This document shows, piece by piece, positions 19,801 through 26,071 of a stretch of 26,071 nucleotides of DNA. The position numbers were made by a program, and so were the translations under genes. The stretch is from Elysia marginata (taxonomy: Eukaryota; Mollusca; Gastropoda; Plakobranchidae). The stretch covers positions 15,438 to 41,508 of the forward strand of contig BMAT01006109.1 in NCBI GenBank assembly GCA_019649035.1. Reading direction: 5' to 3'. The notes below the pieces were generated by a model. The model was given only the letters and a program-made list of their open reading frames with translations, had not been told where the DNA came from and did not search any database. The stretch's first letter is position 1, and every line of letters starts with the position of its first letter.

Positions 19801-22800
19801 CGATAGTGGTTACAGAAATTACACTGAAATCAATGGTATGATTACAATGGTTACACAATGATGATGATAACAATATAACCATCATGATGATGATTGGAGT
19901 TATCGTGAGAAAGTCATAACTACAGGAGAAAAACATGAAAAAATGAACAAAAAAAAAAGCTAACTAACTTAAAACAAAAAAAAACAAAAAGAAGAATCTG
20001 AGAAAAAGAAAAAACATCTTTGGGGAAGCAGGGTGAACTGGTTGAATATAGAGCAAGAGCGGAAAAAATGAGAGAGTAAGAAAAGAAAGTGTCTCGCGTC
20101 CAGGGTAAAATGAGTCAGATGTTGCAAATTTCACATTCAAAGTCAGTGCTGTTTTGAATGAGACATTTCTTTAAGCTTCTATACATGAAAAATGTTATAA
20201 TGTTAAAAAGATGTAAAAAGTTTTGTTTATTTTAAAGATGCAGGAAAAGATGAAAAAATAGGACCTTTAAGTTTTAATTGAAAAAGGAATTTAAGACTTC
20301 AAACTAATTCACTCTAGATGTCAGACAACTGAGGAAAAGGATAGACAGAGGAGGAAGAGTGAGACCTGGCGCAAATATACAGCAAAAATGAAAGATAAAG
20401 AAAGAGAGAGGAAACACAGGGTGTTAGATACAACATAGTCAAGGAGAAAACATCATCCAGGGAGAAGGAATGACCTCTACCTATCCTAGCACTCACAGAT
20501 GCTTCACTGCACTCAAGTGCATCCATTGTCTCTCTGTGAGCGCTGCGCTCCATGTCGGCTTCCACATTGGCCGGAGTAAGCAAGCCCCGGGCTCGACCAA
20601 CCTCCTGATCAAGAGCGGACCCCGTTGCCTCGGCCAGGATCCGATCCTCAGCCATGGCTTGGGACACACGCATCTCAGCAAGCTCTTTCTTGAGTTGGAC
20701 AACCTGCTGTAAAGCTTGGTCTTGAGTTGGCACTGGGTGGGAGAAAGAGAGAGCAAGGTGAAACAGAGATTGTAACAAAGTTGGAGGGGCAGAAGCTTAT
20801 GACAGAAAAAGAAAAGCATGGTAAACATATCTGGTTAAGTAAAAGGAAAAAAAAAACTTTCTCAAGTTGAGCAACAATGCTTTATATAACTAATCCTAAT
20901 AAAACAGATCTTGTTGCCTTGAGTGGTTGAAAGGTGTTTAGAAATTTAATCTATTCTTTTTGTTTATCTTTTTCTTTTTTTCTGATAAGTCCTTCATATG
21001 ACCTATATTAACTTTAAATACAATGTGTGATTTAAAAATATGAACAAGTCCAAGACTGTAGCAAAATTAACAAAACTCCTGATTGTGACTTTACAAATTT
21101 CATGTAACCAAACCAAGTCACATATCAAGTTCAATCAGAATATTGCTAAAACACTTGTCTAGTTTTTTATTCTAAAAAAGAGAAAAAATAATTTTAAAGA
21201 GCATTCAATACATAGGGGTAAACTAAAATACTAAGCTCAACCAAAATAGATTTTAGTTTCCAAATGACTCATCTCTCCATAAATTGGTCTCCCTGAACCA
21301 AACTGAAAAAAATTATTTTTCTTAATGTTTTAACTTTTTTTTTCACTCCCTGGGATCTTGTTTCAAAACTTATAAATTACTGTTTGATTTATAAAGTGAC
21401 AGTTGTCTAATTGGGCAGCACCAATATTTCTCCTCAGAGAGTGGTAAATTATGTTTTCAGAGGGTGCGACATTGTAGTTAGTTGAGCTGCTTGTGTTTAC
21501 CTATGGCTCCAAGAGATAAACTGGAGGGAGATTTGTCTCCTTGCAGGACCACACAGGCAAGGCAGATAAAACAATAAAGACCACTGTGAGCACTCACTGA
21601 TCTCAAAATTTGGAGGTTTTAGTTGTGCTAACAAAATTAATCGAGTCTGTAAAAATTCACACTGTTACAAAAGCAGCAACAAATAACGCACCCCTATGGT
21701 TCTCAAGGAATCAAGAGGCATAACTATTAAGTAGAAGTACTGGTTACTCTAAAAGCCTTTTCCCACTCACATGGAGGCCTAGATTGTTCAAGCCCTTTGA
21801 CCTTTGTCCTCAGCTCAGCCAGGGCTTCCCTCTGTCGCGAGATAATTTGACCATGACGTTCTCCGCGGCAAGCAGCACCAAGACTGGTCAACTCACTCGT
21901 GATGCGGCCCTGGAAAAAGATTGAATAGAGTAAAGATTAAACAAAACTGATATAGTTGAATACACTAGGGGACAAATACCAAGGGAGACAAATAATTACA
22001 CTGGCTGTTGTACCTAAGAATGACCTCTCTCAAACAGCAACATCCCTCACCCTCAAAAGCCAAAAGGAACTTGACAAACTTAGAAACATTGTACAAGAGA
22101 GAAACCAGTGGAGGGAACTTGAAGATAGAATACAAAAGGGTGCCATAGCGTCCACATCGGATGACTGAGACACAAGTGGCAATAGGTGAGGTAGGTCAGG
22201 GGTGTAGTGAAAGAAGTTTTATTTCTACACTTTTGTCCTATTTTTTTTTTTAATTTTCATGTTTTCCTCTTTATCCTGCATCCTATATAACTTGAACTTT
22301 TAATATTTTACGGTCTATATTGTTACTGACTAATATTTCTCTTCCTATTGAACTAACTCTGTAAATTCATGCTTTTGTCTCCCTCTTTTAAAAAACCTAC
22401 CTCCCTCTGTCCATCCTGCTCCCACTCTATCCTTATTCCCATTTGTTTCTACGAACCTCTTGATCTATGAGATCTAGCTGTTTCTTCTGCTCCTCCTTCT
22501 CTCTCTGCAGTTCCTCCTCCAACAAAACCAACTTCCTCTCTGCCTCTGTCCATCCTGCTCCCACTCTATCCCTCTTCCCATTTGTTTCTACTAACCTCTT
22601 GATCTATGAGATCTAGCTGTTTCTTCTGTTCCTCCTTCTCTCTCTGCAGTTCCTCCTCCAACAACACCAACTTCCTCTCTCTCTCCTCGAGGCTAGACTG
22701 CAGCTTGGACACTACTAATTTCTCTTTGCTGGGAAACAATAACAGATAGTATAAAATGATTAGCATGTCTCTTCAACAAAGAAAGTACTGAGCTTTTCCC

Positions 22801-23921
22801 ATAGGTAATGAAATTTAAAACCTTAATATGCATTGACTTTAAAAAAATTGGTGTGGAACAAACAATTAAAACACAGCCAACACTGGATGGTATGGATTAA
22901 ATTATTTTCCAATAAGCTGACCATGGTTGCTCATGGGACAGAAAAAGTTAAAAGGGAGATATAACATTCTTTTTTACTGCCCCTGAAATGTTGATAAAAC
23001 AAGCAAAAGTACACTAACATGTCTCATATTCATTACAGCTTGCTCGGCATTGGAATTTCCCATAAATTTCTGTTTTCTACAATAATCAACTGTATGCTCT
23101 AAGTACAGGTTTCAATAATTGTGATATCCATAAGATTTGTAAAGCTTGAAAATCTTTACCATTCAATTTTTAAAGTTCTTTCTTTGACTTGAAACAACTT
23201 CTTTTTGCATTTTTTTTCCCACAAAATAGCAAAAAGCTAATTTGACCTTTTTCAAAAAGGATGAAAAGATTTTTTCCTTATTTACAATTATTTACCAAAT
23301 TTAAGATATTTTTTACAAAAGTTTTGATTTTTAGTATATTCAAGACAAATCAAAACACAAACAGACAGTGATAGATCACTGTAAACGTAAAACAAAGAGA
23401 CAGTGACATGTACTCATGGTAGGGTTTTCCACCTAATGTATTCTACAACACAAATAACTGTGAAAAGCCTCTTTATATACCTCAGATCTCCCTCTAGAAC
23501 TTTGATCTCCTCTTTTTGGCTGTCAATGATCTTGGTGAGTTTTGCCATCTGTTGTCGTAACTCAGTGAGCTCTGCAGCCCTTGCGGCCAAGATCTCTCGG
23601 TTGCGCTCCATCTCCTGTTTCTGAGCCTCGCTGACATCACCCGCAGTGTCCGAAAGTCTTGCCTGGGCCCCAGCTAGGTCACGACGTAGTCCCATCATCA
23701 CATCTTGAGAGTCACGGATCTCTTTTTTCAGAACTGTATTCTCTTGTCTGTTGTGTATGTAAGAGCATGATACGTAATTATAAAAAAAGAAGTATAAACG
23801 ATCTAAAACATGTTTTTTCTCAAAACAACAAGAACAAAAACTGATATCACAGCTATAAGGATGTCAGATTGATTGAGGCAGACAAAGAAAGACAGGCAGA
23901 CAGAGAGATAGAGAAAGACAC

Positions 23922-23952
<31 letters not shown>

Positions 23953-25581
23953 GAGACAGAGAGACAGAGAGAGAGAAAGAGATTGAAAACAAGGGCTTTC
24001 CCTAACTCAGTCCTGCTTCAGTAAAAAAAAAAGATTGTGCAGATCATTAATATCATACCAAGCCTCACCTGAGAGCATTGACGACATGTTCCAAGGCAGC
24101 TAACTCTTCTCTGGGTCTCTGAACAATGACTTTAGGCTTGGGTGGTGGGGCAGGTTTAGACTTGTCTGATCGCAATTCTGGAAGATCAAGATTAGTATGG
24201 AAGTCAAAAAGGTTAGAATGTGTCAATGTTTTACACACTTCAACACAGATGAAGAAGGGGAAATGATATAAATACCAATTATTGAGTTATAAAAAAAAAT
24301 CCTTATGCCATATATCCCACAAACATTTCAACCACCACAAATTTGACATCCAGAGGTGTTAATTATCAAAACAAATGTCTCCCTCATAGGGTGAATGAAT
24401 CAGATGTTGCAATTTTCACCTTCAGAGATATTGCTGTTTTGAATAAAACATCTTTCTGAGCTTCCAAAAAGAAAAAAGAAAACTTCATAAGGAATATCAA
24501 TACTTTGTAGAACAATATCAAAATATTTGTTACTTTAAAATATAGAGAAAAAGAGGGGAAAGATAGACATTTAGATGGCGTTTTCTAAAAAAAAAGAAAT
24601 TTCTGTCTTCTGACTCATTCACTCTAGACGCGAGTTTAATTACTTTTCTGAGCTAAGCTCTTCAACTAGAACAGCAAGAAAAAAAATGTCTATCCTGGCA
24701 TAACAGCCAACTACAAGCATGCCTTATGGAAGAACAGATAGATAGAGAAGAGAAGAGAGAGAGGGAGAGGAGAGAAAGACAGAGAGAGTGAAAGAGAGAG
24801 AGAGAAAAAACGAGAGAGAGAGAGAAAGAGAGAGAGAGAGCCAGACAGACAGAGACTAAGAAAGAAAGAGGTCACATACTGCTGAGCTGCTCCTGGAGAT
24901 CTTTGTTCTTCTTGGCTGATTTCTCAAGACGTTCCTCCATAGAGCAGATGGTCACCGAGTGCTGTTTGACTTGCTCCTGGTACTGTGTGAGATCCGCCTG
25001 GTATCGAGTCTCCAGCGTTGTCTTCTCATTGGCGAACTAACAGAGTGAGATGGAAAATTCCAGCCATCTTTACCTCGTTTTCCACTTTTAAAGTATTGAG
25101 TTTGTACAGAACACATTTAGAGTAAATTAAGCATATACGCAAGAAACACTTACATATGGCTTACGTATTGCCTCTACAAAGTGAACCGACAGATCTGCTA
25201 AAATGGCAACTAGATAAAAAGTCTCCCATTAGAAAAAAATAAATTATTGCAAAAGTTAGGAAAACATAAAGATAATCCCTTAAAGTACAAAATCTATCAG
25301 ACAGTTTTGCTATACTTATCAAATCGGTAGATTGTACTGACATATCAGCTTCTTTTCACTTTTGAAGTTTCGTTTTGAAAACCAATAAACAGATAATCTT
25401 TCTTGCAATGAAAGGTTTATAATTGGCTCACTGAGGCTGTCTGGTCCTCCATCTCTGTCTGCAAACTCTGGATTCTTTCTTTCAATTCTTTCTCCAGCAG
25501 CCGTAGAGCTTCTACTTCCTTGAGGGCCATCTTTGCCTCTTCCAGTCTCGCTTCGTCATCGCTAGAACGCTCGGCTAGTGA
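13784..25581 (-). CDS. FHAD1: FHAD1-like coiled-coil protein, spliced, N-terminus outside the window (span)
   Basis: Thirteen - strand exons (25432-25581, 24880-25036, 24069-24177, 23481-23747, 22596-22728, 21771-21909, 20497-20732, 19591-19740, 18246-18316, 17652-17703, 16750-16863, 16285-16368, 15141-15281) have AG/GT borders and compatible phases. They sum to 1803 bases, exactly 601 codons with no stop. The predicted protein is almost entirely heptad-like and charged (coiled coil), with one Pro/Lys-rich break (KPAPPPKPK). From memory it matches the C-terminal half of FHAD1, for example the RKDELLMGYEQDL and QEKRLNSAIK segments. FHAD1 is an FHA-domain protein of about 1400 residues in human with a poorly known role. 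The FHA domain itself would be encoded beyond 26071. Another long coiled-coil family is the alternative. Confidence 0.72.
13817..15140 (-). other. Putative last intron of the FHAD1-like gene
   Basis: AT-rich interval of 1.3 kb holding MITE-like copy 1 and a poly-C run near 14049-14058. No additional exon with matching phase was seen. Confidence 0.5.
14121..14367 (+). mobile_element. MITE-like element, copy 1 (most diverged)
   Basis: It has the same order of blocks as copies 2 and 3: AGGGTAAATGAGTTAGATGT, GTAATTTTCATCTTAAAAGT, then CTGTTTTGAACTAGACAG. It ends in TTCTGACATCCAATTCCTTT in place of TTCTGACTCATTCACTCTAG. The terminal inverted repeats are eroded. It lies in the last intron of the FHAD1-like gene. 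Confidence 0.6.
15141..15281 (-). CDS. FHAD1: FHAD1-like exon m
   Basis: The exon is 141 bases, 47 codons, phase 0 in and out. It encodes AGVRERRQKDLIKRKNYEIR followed by a helix ending KLVSLQTSL. The donor is CTCTG|GTGAGT. Two acceptors lie four bases apart (TATAG|GCAG|GTG). The upstream one is chosen because it alone keeps the frame from exon l. Confidence 0.85.
15313..15377. other. Assembly gap (65 N)
   Basis: A run of N in the intron between exons l and m. Because those exons join in phase 0 without help, no exon needs to be hidden here, although one of 3n bases could be. Confidence 1.
15378..16284 (-). other. Intron of the FHAD1-like gene
   Basis: AT-rich intron. The - strand frame 15768-16076 (102 codons) inside it has no family resemblance, and I regard it as chance. 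Confidence 0.7.
16285..16368 (-). CDS. FHAD1: FHAD1-like exon l
   Basis: Twenty-eight codons in phase 0 at both ends. The acceptor is GTCTTCACAG and the donor is CATAAG|GTAACT. It encodes TFHLENESTHLSNNKNFRTY and then RVPVEDHK, which is less helical than its neighbours. Confidence 0.87.
16750..16863 (-). CDS. FHAD1: FHAD1-like exon k
   Basis: Thirty-eight codons in phase 0 at both ends. The acceptor is TATTTCCAG and the donor is AAAAAG|GTTGGT. It encodes NDIRSRSEESEYLRESLNRT and then RDRLNQEKRLNSAIKTKK. The QEKRLN-A-K pattern fits the FHAD1 family as I recall it. Confidence 0.9.
16864..17344 (-). other. Intron of the FHAD1-like gene, 3' part
   Basis: AT-rich intronic sequence between exon k and the tRNA-like repeat. 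No feature was recognised. Confidence 0.75.
17345..17630 (+). repeat. Possible tRNA-derived repeat in an intron
   Basis: The stretch GGTGGTGCAATCGGTATAGC near 17350 resembles a tRNA D-arm (A-box-like). GAAAGGTCCCGAGTGCTATC at about 17386 resembles a decayed B box. A GC-richer body follows, with GGGAAAGCAATGGCAAACTG near 17498, as in a dispersed element. It stands out from the AT-rich intron. Borders and class are uncertain. Confidence 0.4.
17652..17703 (-). CDS. FHAD1: FHAD1-like exon j (short)
   Basis: The exon is only 52 bases, entering with one base and ending in phase 0. The acceptor is TTTTCTAG and the donor is TTAGCT|GTGAGT. It encodes HSQELAQAKSHQVEALA. It was identified because it joins exon i (split Arg codon) to exon k without breaking frame. 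Confidence 0.8.
17704..18245 (-). other. Intron of the FHAD1-like gene
   Basis: AT-rich intron of 542 bases. The + strand open frame at 17967-18320 is a chance, pyrimidine-rich frame that overlaps exon i in antisense. Confidence 0.8.
18246..18316 (-). CDS. FHAD1: FHAD1-like exon i
   Basis: The exon is 71 bases, phase 0 in and two bases out. The acceptor is TGATTTCAG and the donor is CTGAG|GTATGT. It encodes VLKERVSRKDELLMGYEQDL plus AKL. The RKDELL-GYE-DL pattern is the segment that most strongly suggested FHAD1 to me. Confidence 0.9.
18317..19590 (-). other. Intron of the FHAD1-like gene, with a 32-bp tandem duplication
   Basis: AT-rich intron of about 1.3 kb. At 19113-19176 a 32-base unit (GCCTAGATTATCTTGCTTTT onward) is present twice with one or two differences. 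Nothing else was recognised. Confidence 0.75.
19591..19740 (-). CDS. FHAD1: FHAD1-like exon h
   Basis: Fifty codons in phase 0 at both ends. The acceptor is TTAATACAG and the donor is ATTCAG|GTGGGT. It encodes FLTLLRAMAASLDLEEIEGL, then HIPKDEREKLVDIREKACQL. This is less coiled-coil-like and appears to be one of the better conserved FHAD1 segments. Confidence 0.9.
20092..20325 (+). mobile_element. MITE-like element, copy 2
   Basis: It starts TCTCGCGTCCAGGGTAAAAT and GAGTCAGATGTTGC and ends AATTCACTCTAGATGTCAGA, giving imperfect terminal inverted repeats. The interior (TTGCAAATTTCACATTCAAA, GTGCTGTTTTGAAT) aligns with the copy at 24378. It is about 234 bases, non-coding and intronic. Confidence 0.75.
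20497..20732 (-). CDS. FHAD1: FHAD1-like exon g
   Basis: The exon is 236 bases, entering with two bases and ending in phase 0. The acceptor is CCACCCAG and the donor is GCATCT|GTGAGT. It encodes a coiled coil starting PTQDQALQQVVQLKKELAEM, then a Gly/Ala/Pro-containing break (RARGLLTPANVEAD), then helix again. GC content is well above the surrounding intron. Confidence 0.87.
20733..21770 (-). other. Intron of the FHAD1-like gene
   Basis: AT-rich intron of about 1 kb with no element that I can support. Confidence 0.8.
21771..21909 (-). CDS. FHAD1: FHAD1-like exon f
   Basis: The exon is 139 bases, phase 0 in and one base out. The acceptor is TTTTTCCAG and the donor is CTCCAT|GTGAGT. It encodes GRITSELTSLGAACRGERHG, then a coiled coil (REALAELRTKVKGLEQ). 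The split codon becomes Leu with the next exon. Its length equals the 139-base duplication period by coincidence only. Confidence 0.85.
21956..22385 (+). mobile_element. Probable 5'-truncated LINE 3'-end remnant
   Basis: A + strand frame of about 70 codons ends at TGA 22166-22168. It contains KSQKELDKLRNIVQERNQWR followed by ELEDRIQ. The ERNQWR motif close to the stop codon resembles the C-terminal end of non-LTR retrotransposon ORF2 proteins, as I remember them. A T-rich, UTR-like stretch of about 220 bases follows. It lies antisense in the intron between FHAD1-like exons e and f. No reverse transcriptase core is present, so the class is uncertain. Confidence 0.4.
22407..22684. repeat. 139-bp tandem duplication covering part of exon e and its splice donor
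   Basis: The unit starting near 22407 (CTGTCCATCCTGCTCCCACT) repeats at 22546 with a period of 139 bases. The second unit overlaps the exon at 22596-22728. Differences are few: TTATTCCC/CTCTTCCC, CGAACC/CTAACC, GCTCCTCC/GTTCCTCC and AAAACC/ACACC. The duplication is therefore recent relative to the introns around it. Confidence 0.9.
22457..22545 (-). pseudogene. Duplicated partial copy of FHAD1-like exon e
   Basis: On the - strand this encodes the same ERKLVLLEEELQREKEEQKK core as the real exon and ends at CAAGAG followed by GTTCGT instead of GTTAGT. The sequence before it is purine-rich duplicated intron, so it lacks a polypyrimidine acceptor. The unit length (139) is not a multiple of three, and reading through the real donor meets a stop after a few codons. 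I therefore regard it as a non-functional partial exon. Confidence 0.6.
22596..22728 (-). CDS. FHAD1: FHAD1-like exon e (its 3' part is tandemly duplicated)
   Basis: The exon is 133 bases, entering with one base and ending in phase 0. The acceptor is GTTTCCCAG and the donor is CAAGAG|GTTAGT. It encodes a highly charged coiled coil (VVSKLQSSLEERERK, then EEELQREKEEQKKQ). Roughly its last 85 bases and its donor are repeated once more in the following intron. This copy is taken as the real exon because only it has a proper acceptor and full phase continuity. Confidence 0.85.
22729..23480 (-). other. Intron of the FHAD1-like gene
   Basis: AT-rich intron of 752 bases without a recognised element. 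Confidence 0.8.
23481..23747 (-). CDS. FHAD1: FHAD1-like exon d
   Basis: The exon is 267 bases, the longest in the window, entering with one base and leaving with two. The acceptor is CACAACAG and the donor is CTGAG|GTATAT. It encodes a long coiled coil beginning QENTVLKKEIRDSQD, with an Ala/Arg-rich middle (REILAARAAELTELRQQM). The codon split across the donor becomes Ser with the next exon. Confidence 0.88.
23877..23985. repeat. (GA)n / CAGA microsatellite in an intron
   Basis: About 110 bases of GAGA and GACAGA repeats on the + strand. In the gene's own sense it is a pyrimidine tract about 130 bases upstream of the acceptor at 23747. Confidence 0.92.
24069..24177 (-). CDS. FHAD1: FHAD1-like exon c with proline/lysine break
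   Basis: The exon is 109 bases, entering with two bases and leaving with two. The acceptor is CTTCCAG and the donor is CTCAG|GTGAGG. It encodes SDKSKPAPPPKPKVIVQRP, a non-helical Pro-rich interruption, then returns to helix with REELAALEHVVNAL. Confidence 0.85.
24378..24634 (+). mobile_element. MITE-like element, copy 3
   Basis: It starts AGGGTGAATGAATCAGATGT after TCTCCCTCAT and ends GACTCATTCACTCTAGACGCGA. The end is the reverse complement of the start type CTCGCGTCTAGAGTGAATGAG. The interior (GTTGCAATTTTCACCTTC, ATTGCTGTTTTGAAT) matches the copies at 20092 and 14121. It has no open reading frame. It lies in the intron between FHAD1-like exons b and c. Confidence 0.72.
24731..24860. repeat. 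Interrupted (GA)n / CAGA tract in an intron
   Basis: About 130 bases of GA-rich simple repeat on the + strand, ending in CAGACAGACAGAGAC. It lies 20 bases downstream of the donor of the exon at 24880-25036, so it is CU-rich in the transcript. Confidence 0.92.
24880..25036 (-). CDS. FHAD1: FHAD1-like exon b
   Basis: The exon is 157 bases, phase 0 in and one base out. The acceptor is TCTGTTAG and the donor is CAGCA|GTATGT. It is coiled coil, with SVTICSMEERLEKSAKK as a recognisable stretch. The intron below it begins almost at once with a long GA/CT tract. Confidence 0.85.
25432..25581 (-). CDS. FHAD1: FHAD1-like exon a (most 5' exon in the window)
   Basis: Fifty codons in phase 0 at both ends. 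The - strand acceptor is CCCTTCAG and the donor is GCCTCA|GTGAGC. The translation is a continuous amphipathic coiled coil (for example RLEEAKMALKEVEALRLLEK). The interval 25582-26071 shows no further exon. Confidence 0.85.
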
Positions 25582-26071
25582 CTGAAGGGAGAGAAAGATC
25601 AAATTAGGAAACTGAAAAAAAGTGGTTTGCTATATAATCTTCGACCTAATCTTCATCTACGCTGGATCAAGTGATAAGGATGAAAGATTGAGTATGAGAC
25701 AGAAGAAGCTAATAACTGTGAATGGTCCCCATAGCATCTAAAAATGATGTTTTCCGAGATAAGTACAGTCCAGATCAGAAAACTAAAGCCCGGATGACTT
25801 GAGTACTTTATTTAATTTCAATTATATTTAAACTACTTATCTTACTTCTCTGTTATGAAATACATTGATAAGAGGAAATATAGATAAATTTGTTCCCACT
25901 GGATTCAAAATATTCAGACTGGACTGTAGGTATGGTGATTGAGAAAAAAAGTTGAATAACTTTTGATCTACCTGACGTTTTTGTTTTTGCTTTTGTACAG
26001 GATTGAAAAAAAAAAAAACCTGGAATACTGACATTCCAATCCTATACATAGAAAAGTTTAAAAAACTACCA
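25582..26071 (-). other. Intron of the FHAD1-like gene, continuing beyond the window
   Basis: AT-rich, without an exon or repeat that I can support. Confidence 0.7.

Noticed and set aside
1-26071. A CRISPR array, operon or other prokaryotic system
   Set aside because: The spliced gene structure, microsatellites and SINE-type repeats indicate animal nuclear DNA. No spaced direct-repeat array is present.

Overview
This window is eukaryotic nuclear DNA, most likely from a mollusc and plausibly a gastropod. The lineage is an inference. It rests on AT-rich spacers, short exons between kilobase introns with GT-AG borders, (CT)n/(GA)n microsatellites, tRNA-derived SINE-like elements, a small terminal-inverted-repeat element family, and protein matches (recognised from memory, no search run) to two animal families. 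There is no bacterial operon, CRISPR array or rRNA. A 65-base assembly gap lies at 15313-15377.

Region 1 (1 to about 4680, + strand) holds the 3' part of a gene for a TMEM26-like multi-pass membrane protein. Four exons (125-443, 1778-1981, 2755-2952, 3920-4630) join in phase to give 476 residues ending at a TGA. The start and first part lie upstream of base 1. Compared with vertebrate TMEM26 it has an Asn/Ser/Thr-rich, sequon-dense loop and a long glycine-rich C-terminal tail. Its first intron in the window carries an inverted-arm repeat element.

Region 2 (about 4680 to 13780) is a gene-poor, AT-rich spacer between two convergent genes. It holds a (CT)n microsatellite (4950), an old dispersed repeat (5240-5580), a hairpin (7511-7587), a tRNA-headed SINE (8251-8575) and a compound CT-rich minisatellite (10447-10645). 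The rest is unremarkable AT-rich sequence.

Region 3 (about 13780 to 25581, - strand) holds the C-terminal part of a large coiled-coil protein that I recognise as FHAD1-like (forkhead-associated domain-containing protein 1). Thirteen exons join without a stop into exactly 601 codons. A short fourteenth exon (13784-13816) would supply the last ten residues and the stop. The FHA-domain exons must lie beyond 26071. The introns contain three copies of one MITE-like family, a LINE 3'-end remnant, a tRNA-like repeat, GA/CT tracts and a 139-bp tandem duplication that copied part of an exon and its splice donor.

The two genes show no evident functional link beyond being neighbours that end toward each other. 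I did not find a new multi-gene system. The most unusual signals are the partial-exon tandem duplication, the intronic MITE family and the inverted-arm element around a tRNA-like core.
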